Below are positions 6,655 to 8,543 of a stretch of 8,543 nucleotides of DNA, one piece after another. The stretch spans positions 1-8,543 of the forward strand of contig JABIRQ010000075.1 in NCBI GenBank assembly GCA_018699755.1, read 5' to 3'. Under the pieces are notes generated by a model that saw nothing but the letters and a program-made list of their open reading frames with translations, made no database searches and was not told the DNA's origin. Position 1 is the stretch's first letter; each line of letters starts with the position of its first letter. Source of the DNA: Rhodospirillaceae bacterium. Lineage in GTDB: Bacteria > Pseudomonadota > Alphaproteobacteria > CADEGL01. Both the position numbers and the translations under genes were made by a program.

Positions 6655-6670
6655 GGTTCCTCGCCCAGGT

Positions 6671-6700
6671 TAGCCGCGCGCGATGCCCGGCGCGCGGCTA
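6671..6700 (-). terminator. Perfect 11-bp hairpin overlapping the carbamoyltransferase stop
   Basis: TAGCCGCGCGC and GCGCGCGGCTA flank an 8-base loop and are exactly complementary. On the minus strand the TAG stop codon (6700-6698) is the first three bases of the stem. No T-run follows (ACCTGGG comes next), so it is a strong G+C stem without the tail of a classical terminator. It may attenuate read-through into MATE or protect the mRNA 3' end. Confidence 0.6.
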
Positions 6701-8543
6701 GTCGAGTTCGAAGGCGTGTTTGTAGTCCTGCTTGAGGGTCGGGTCCTGGTCCTCCTTGCGGAGGTAGCTGTTGCCGACGACCAGCACGTCGATCTCGGAG
6801 CCCATGAAGCAGCGGAAGGCGTCTTCCGGGGTGCAGACGATGGGCTCGCCCCGCACGTTGAAGCTGGTGTTCACGACCACCGGGCAGCCGGTCCTGGCCT
6901 TGAAAGCGCCGATCAGCGCGTGATAGCGCGGATTGGTATCGGCATGGACGGTCTGGATGCGGGCCGAATAGTCGACATGGGTGACGGCGGGAATGTCGGA
7001 GCGCGGCACGTTCAGCTTCTCGATGCCGAACAGGGCCTGTTCCGCCTCGTTCATAGCCCGCCGCCGGTTCTCGACCACATCGGCGACCATCAGCATATAG
7101 GGGCTGTCCTCATCGATCTCGAACCAGTCCGCGACGTCCTCGCGCAGCACCGAGGGCGCGAAGGGCCGGAAACTTTCGCGGTATTTGACCTTGAGGTTCA
7201 GGGTGGATTGCATGGCGGGCGAACGGGGATCGCCCAGGATCGATCGTCCACCCAGGGCGCGGGGTCCGAATTCCATCCGCCCCTGGAACCAGCCGACGGC
7301 CATTTCGTCGGCCAGTGCCTGGGCGGTTTTCTCGATCGTTTCCTCGTCGGACAACGTCTCGAAGACCGCGCCGGTCTCGGTCAGGCGGCGTTCGATCTCC
7401 GCCTGACCGTATTCCGGGCCGAGATAGGAGCCACGCATGGCGTCCTCGCCGTCCTTCACCTCGCGGGGCTTGCCTTGGAACAGATAATAGGCGCAGAGCG
7501 CCGCGCCTAACGCGCCTCCTGCATCGCCGGCCGCGGGCTGGACCCAGATATTCTTGAAGCTGCCGTCGCGCAGGATCTTGCCGTTGGCGACGCAGTTCAA
7601 CGCTACGCCGCCCGCCAGGCACAAGTTGGCATTGCCGGTTTCGGCCGCCAGCGACCGGGTCAGGCGCAGCACGACTTCTTCCGTCACTGCCTGGATCGAG
7701 GCGGCGAGATCCATTTCGCGCTGGGTGACGCGGTCCTCGGCCTTGCGTGCCGGGCCGCCGAACAGCGCGTCGAACCGCTCGTTGGTCATGCGCAGGCCGG
7801 TGCAATAGTCGAAATAGTCGAGATTCAGGCGGAAGGAGCCGTCATCCTTAACGTCGATCAGGTTCTCGAGGATCGCATCGGCGTATTTCGGCTCGCCGTA
7901 GGGGGCCAGGCCCATGACCTTGTATTCGCCCGAATTGACCTTGAAGCCCGTGTAGTAGGTGAAGGCCGAGTAGAGCAGGCCGAGGGAGTGGGGGAAGTGG
8001 ATCTCCCGGGTCATCTCGAGACGGTTACCGCTGCCATGGCCGACGCTCGTCGTCGCCCATTCTCCGACCCCGTCCATGGTGAGGACCACGGCATCCTCGA
8101 AGGGCGAGGCGAAGAAGGCGCTGGCCGCATGGCTCTGGTGATGCTCGGCAAACAGCAACCGGTTGTCCCAGTCGTAGTCCGGTGCGTGGGTCTTCAACTC
8201 GCCCTTGAGCAGGTTTTTCTGGAACAGCTTTTCCTTGAGCCAGACGGGCATCGCCATGCTGAAGGATTTGAAGCCGCGTGGGGCGAAGGCGACATAGGTT
8301 TCGAGCAGCCGCTCGAATTTCAGGAACGGCTTGTCGTAGAAAGCGACGAAATCGACCTCGGGCAGGGTCGCGCCGGCCTCTTGCTCGCCGTTCCGGAGTG
8401 CCCAGAAGTACGGATCCCATCCAGCAAAGGCAGGCAACAATGAGGAGTGGAGATTCCCCGATGGGCCCTTCACCGCCCCCCTCACCTCGCCCTGGAGAAT
8501 CTCCCCACAACCGGCGGCCAACAGTACATCGACCTCCTCCGAG
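6698..8543 (-). CDS. Carbamoyltransferase (NodU/TobZ/CmcH family), N-terminus aberrant or partial
   Basis: Transfers a carbamoyl group from carbamoyl phosphate via carbamoyl-adenylate to a hydroxyl of a small molecule or sugar. Numbered from the TTG at 8521 (607 aa), the Kae1-like domain holds the metal-binding AEHHQSHAAS (126-134), TMDGVGEW (148-155), VNSGEYKVMGLAPYGEP (195-211), CLAGGVALNC (301-310) and AAGDAGGALGAAL (330-342). The C-terminal domain carries GRMEFGPRALGGRSILGDP (414-432), FRPFAPSVL (451-459) and NTSFNVRGEPIVCTPEDAF (551-569). From EVDFVAFYDKP (55-65) onward the family match is continuous. Residues 1-50 are not family-like: the expected start resembling LGISAFYHDSA with a later EERFTRKKHD is absent, replaced by unrelated sequence. 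The frame stays open to the right edge, so the true start may be outside, or the gene may be damaged. Related genes often precede SxtJ- and DUF5989-type small proteins; here a hairpin and MATE follow instead. Acceptor substrate unknown. Confidence 0.9.
   Translation of the reverse strand, partial: SEEVDVLLAAGCGEILQGEVRGAVKGPSGNLHSSLLPAFAGWDPYFWALRNGEQEAGATLPEVDFVAFYDKPFLKFERLLETYVAFAPRGFKSFSMAMPVWLKEKLFQKNLLKGELKTHAPDYDWDNRLLFAEHHQSHAASAFFASPFEDAVVLTMDGVGEWATTSVGHGSGNRLEMTREIHFPHSLGLLYSAFTYYTGFKVNSGEYKVMGLAPYGEPKYADAILENLIDVKDDGSFRLNLDYFDYCTGLRMTNERFDALFGGPARKAEDRVTQREMDLAASIQAVTEEVVLRLTRSLAAETGNANLCLAGGVALNCVANGKILRDGSFKNIWVQPAAGDAGGALGAALCAYYLFQGKPREVKDGEDAMRGSYLGPEYGQAEIERRLTETGAVFETLSDEETIEKTAQALADEMAVGWFQGRMEFGPRALGGRSILGDPRSPAMQSTLNLKVKYRESFRPFAPSVLREDVADWFEIDEDSPYMLMVADVVENRRRAMNEAEQALFGIEKLNVPRSDIPAVTHVDYSARIQTVHADTNPRYHALIGAFKARTGCPVVVNTSFNVRGEPIVCTPEDAFRCFMGSEIDVLVVGNSYLRKEDQDPTLKQDYKHAFELD
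8375..8543. other. Non-homologous, repeat-like segment in place of the carbamoyltransferase 5' coding region
   Basis: The family match stops at about 8375. The remaining ~170 bases translate in none of the three minus frames to the expected N-terminus. The stretch contains short related near-palindromes (GGGGAGATTCTCC and GGGGAATCTCC on the minus strand, about 8497-8451), a C-rich plus-strand run (CCGCCCCCCTCACC) and CCTGCCTTTGCTGGATGGGA, reminiscent of short extragenic repeats in proteobacteria. An excellent Shine-Dalgarno plus ATG (GGAGGAGGTCGATG, ATG at 8529) sits ~57 codons before the EVDF motif, close to the expected N-terminal length, but that frame stops after 15 codons. Interpretation as insertion, replacement or assembly chimera is open. 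Confidence 0.4.

Noticed and set aside
8482..8529. 15-codon ORF starting at ATG 8529 as a real small protein
   Set aside because: It has a good Shine-Dalgarno, but the peptide has no recognisable features and more likely marks a lost or displaced carbamoyltransferase start.

Overview
The window is GC-rich, densely coding DNA that looks alphaproteobacterial (Rhodospirillales-like). The reasons are the strong third-position GC bias, GTG starts, and a Liv-type permease fused to its ATPase, an arrangement I associate with alphaproteobacteria. This placement is an inference from style; there is no rRNA or other marker gene. Every gene I can support lies on the minus strand, so the window reads right to left. 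I see no tRNA, rRNA, CRISPR array or transposase.

From right to left: (1) 6698-8543, a NodU/TobZ/CmcH-family carbamoyltransferase. Its catalytic body is intact, but the first ~50 codons visible here do not resemble the family N-terminus. A perfect 11-bp hairpin overlaps its stop codon. (2) 5282-6637, a MATE-family exporter. (3) 3621-5159, a DHA2-type (14-helix) MFS exporter, preceded by a 122-bp gap holding two hairpins. (4) 3406-3620, a 215-bp gap with a candidate promoter, a clear TPP (thiamine pyrophosphate) riboswitch and an inverted repeat that can mask the following Shine-Dalgarno. (5) 1-3405, a branched-chain-amino-acid-type (HAAT/Liv) ABC transporter. It runs from the periplasmic binding protein (2266-3405) to a LivH-type permease (1375-2253) and a LivM-LivG permease-ATPase fusion that continues past the left edge (1-1370).

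The most interesting unit is (4)+(5). The aptamer sits directly in front of the binding-protein gene, in the same orientation and with nothing in between. A transporter that would be annotated from homology as branched-chain amino acid uptake is therefore probably shut off by thiamine pyrophosphate. The likely cargo is thiamine, a thiamine precursor (pyrimidine or thiazole moiety) or a breakdown product. I do not recall a Liv-type system among the standard TPP-riboswitch-controlled transporters (ThiBPQ, ThiXYZ, YkoEDC, CytX, PnuT, HmpT and similar). It is a good candidate for an undescribed vitamin B1 uptake route, though I could not search for precedents.

The carbamoyltransferase, MATE and MFS genes form a separate co-directional group upstream. 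They may be linked by export of a carbamoylated small molecule, but nothing in the sequence proves that.
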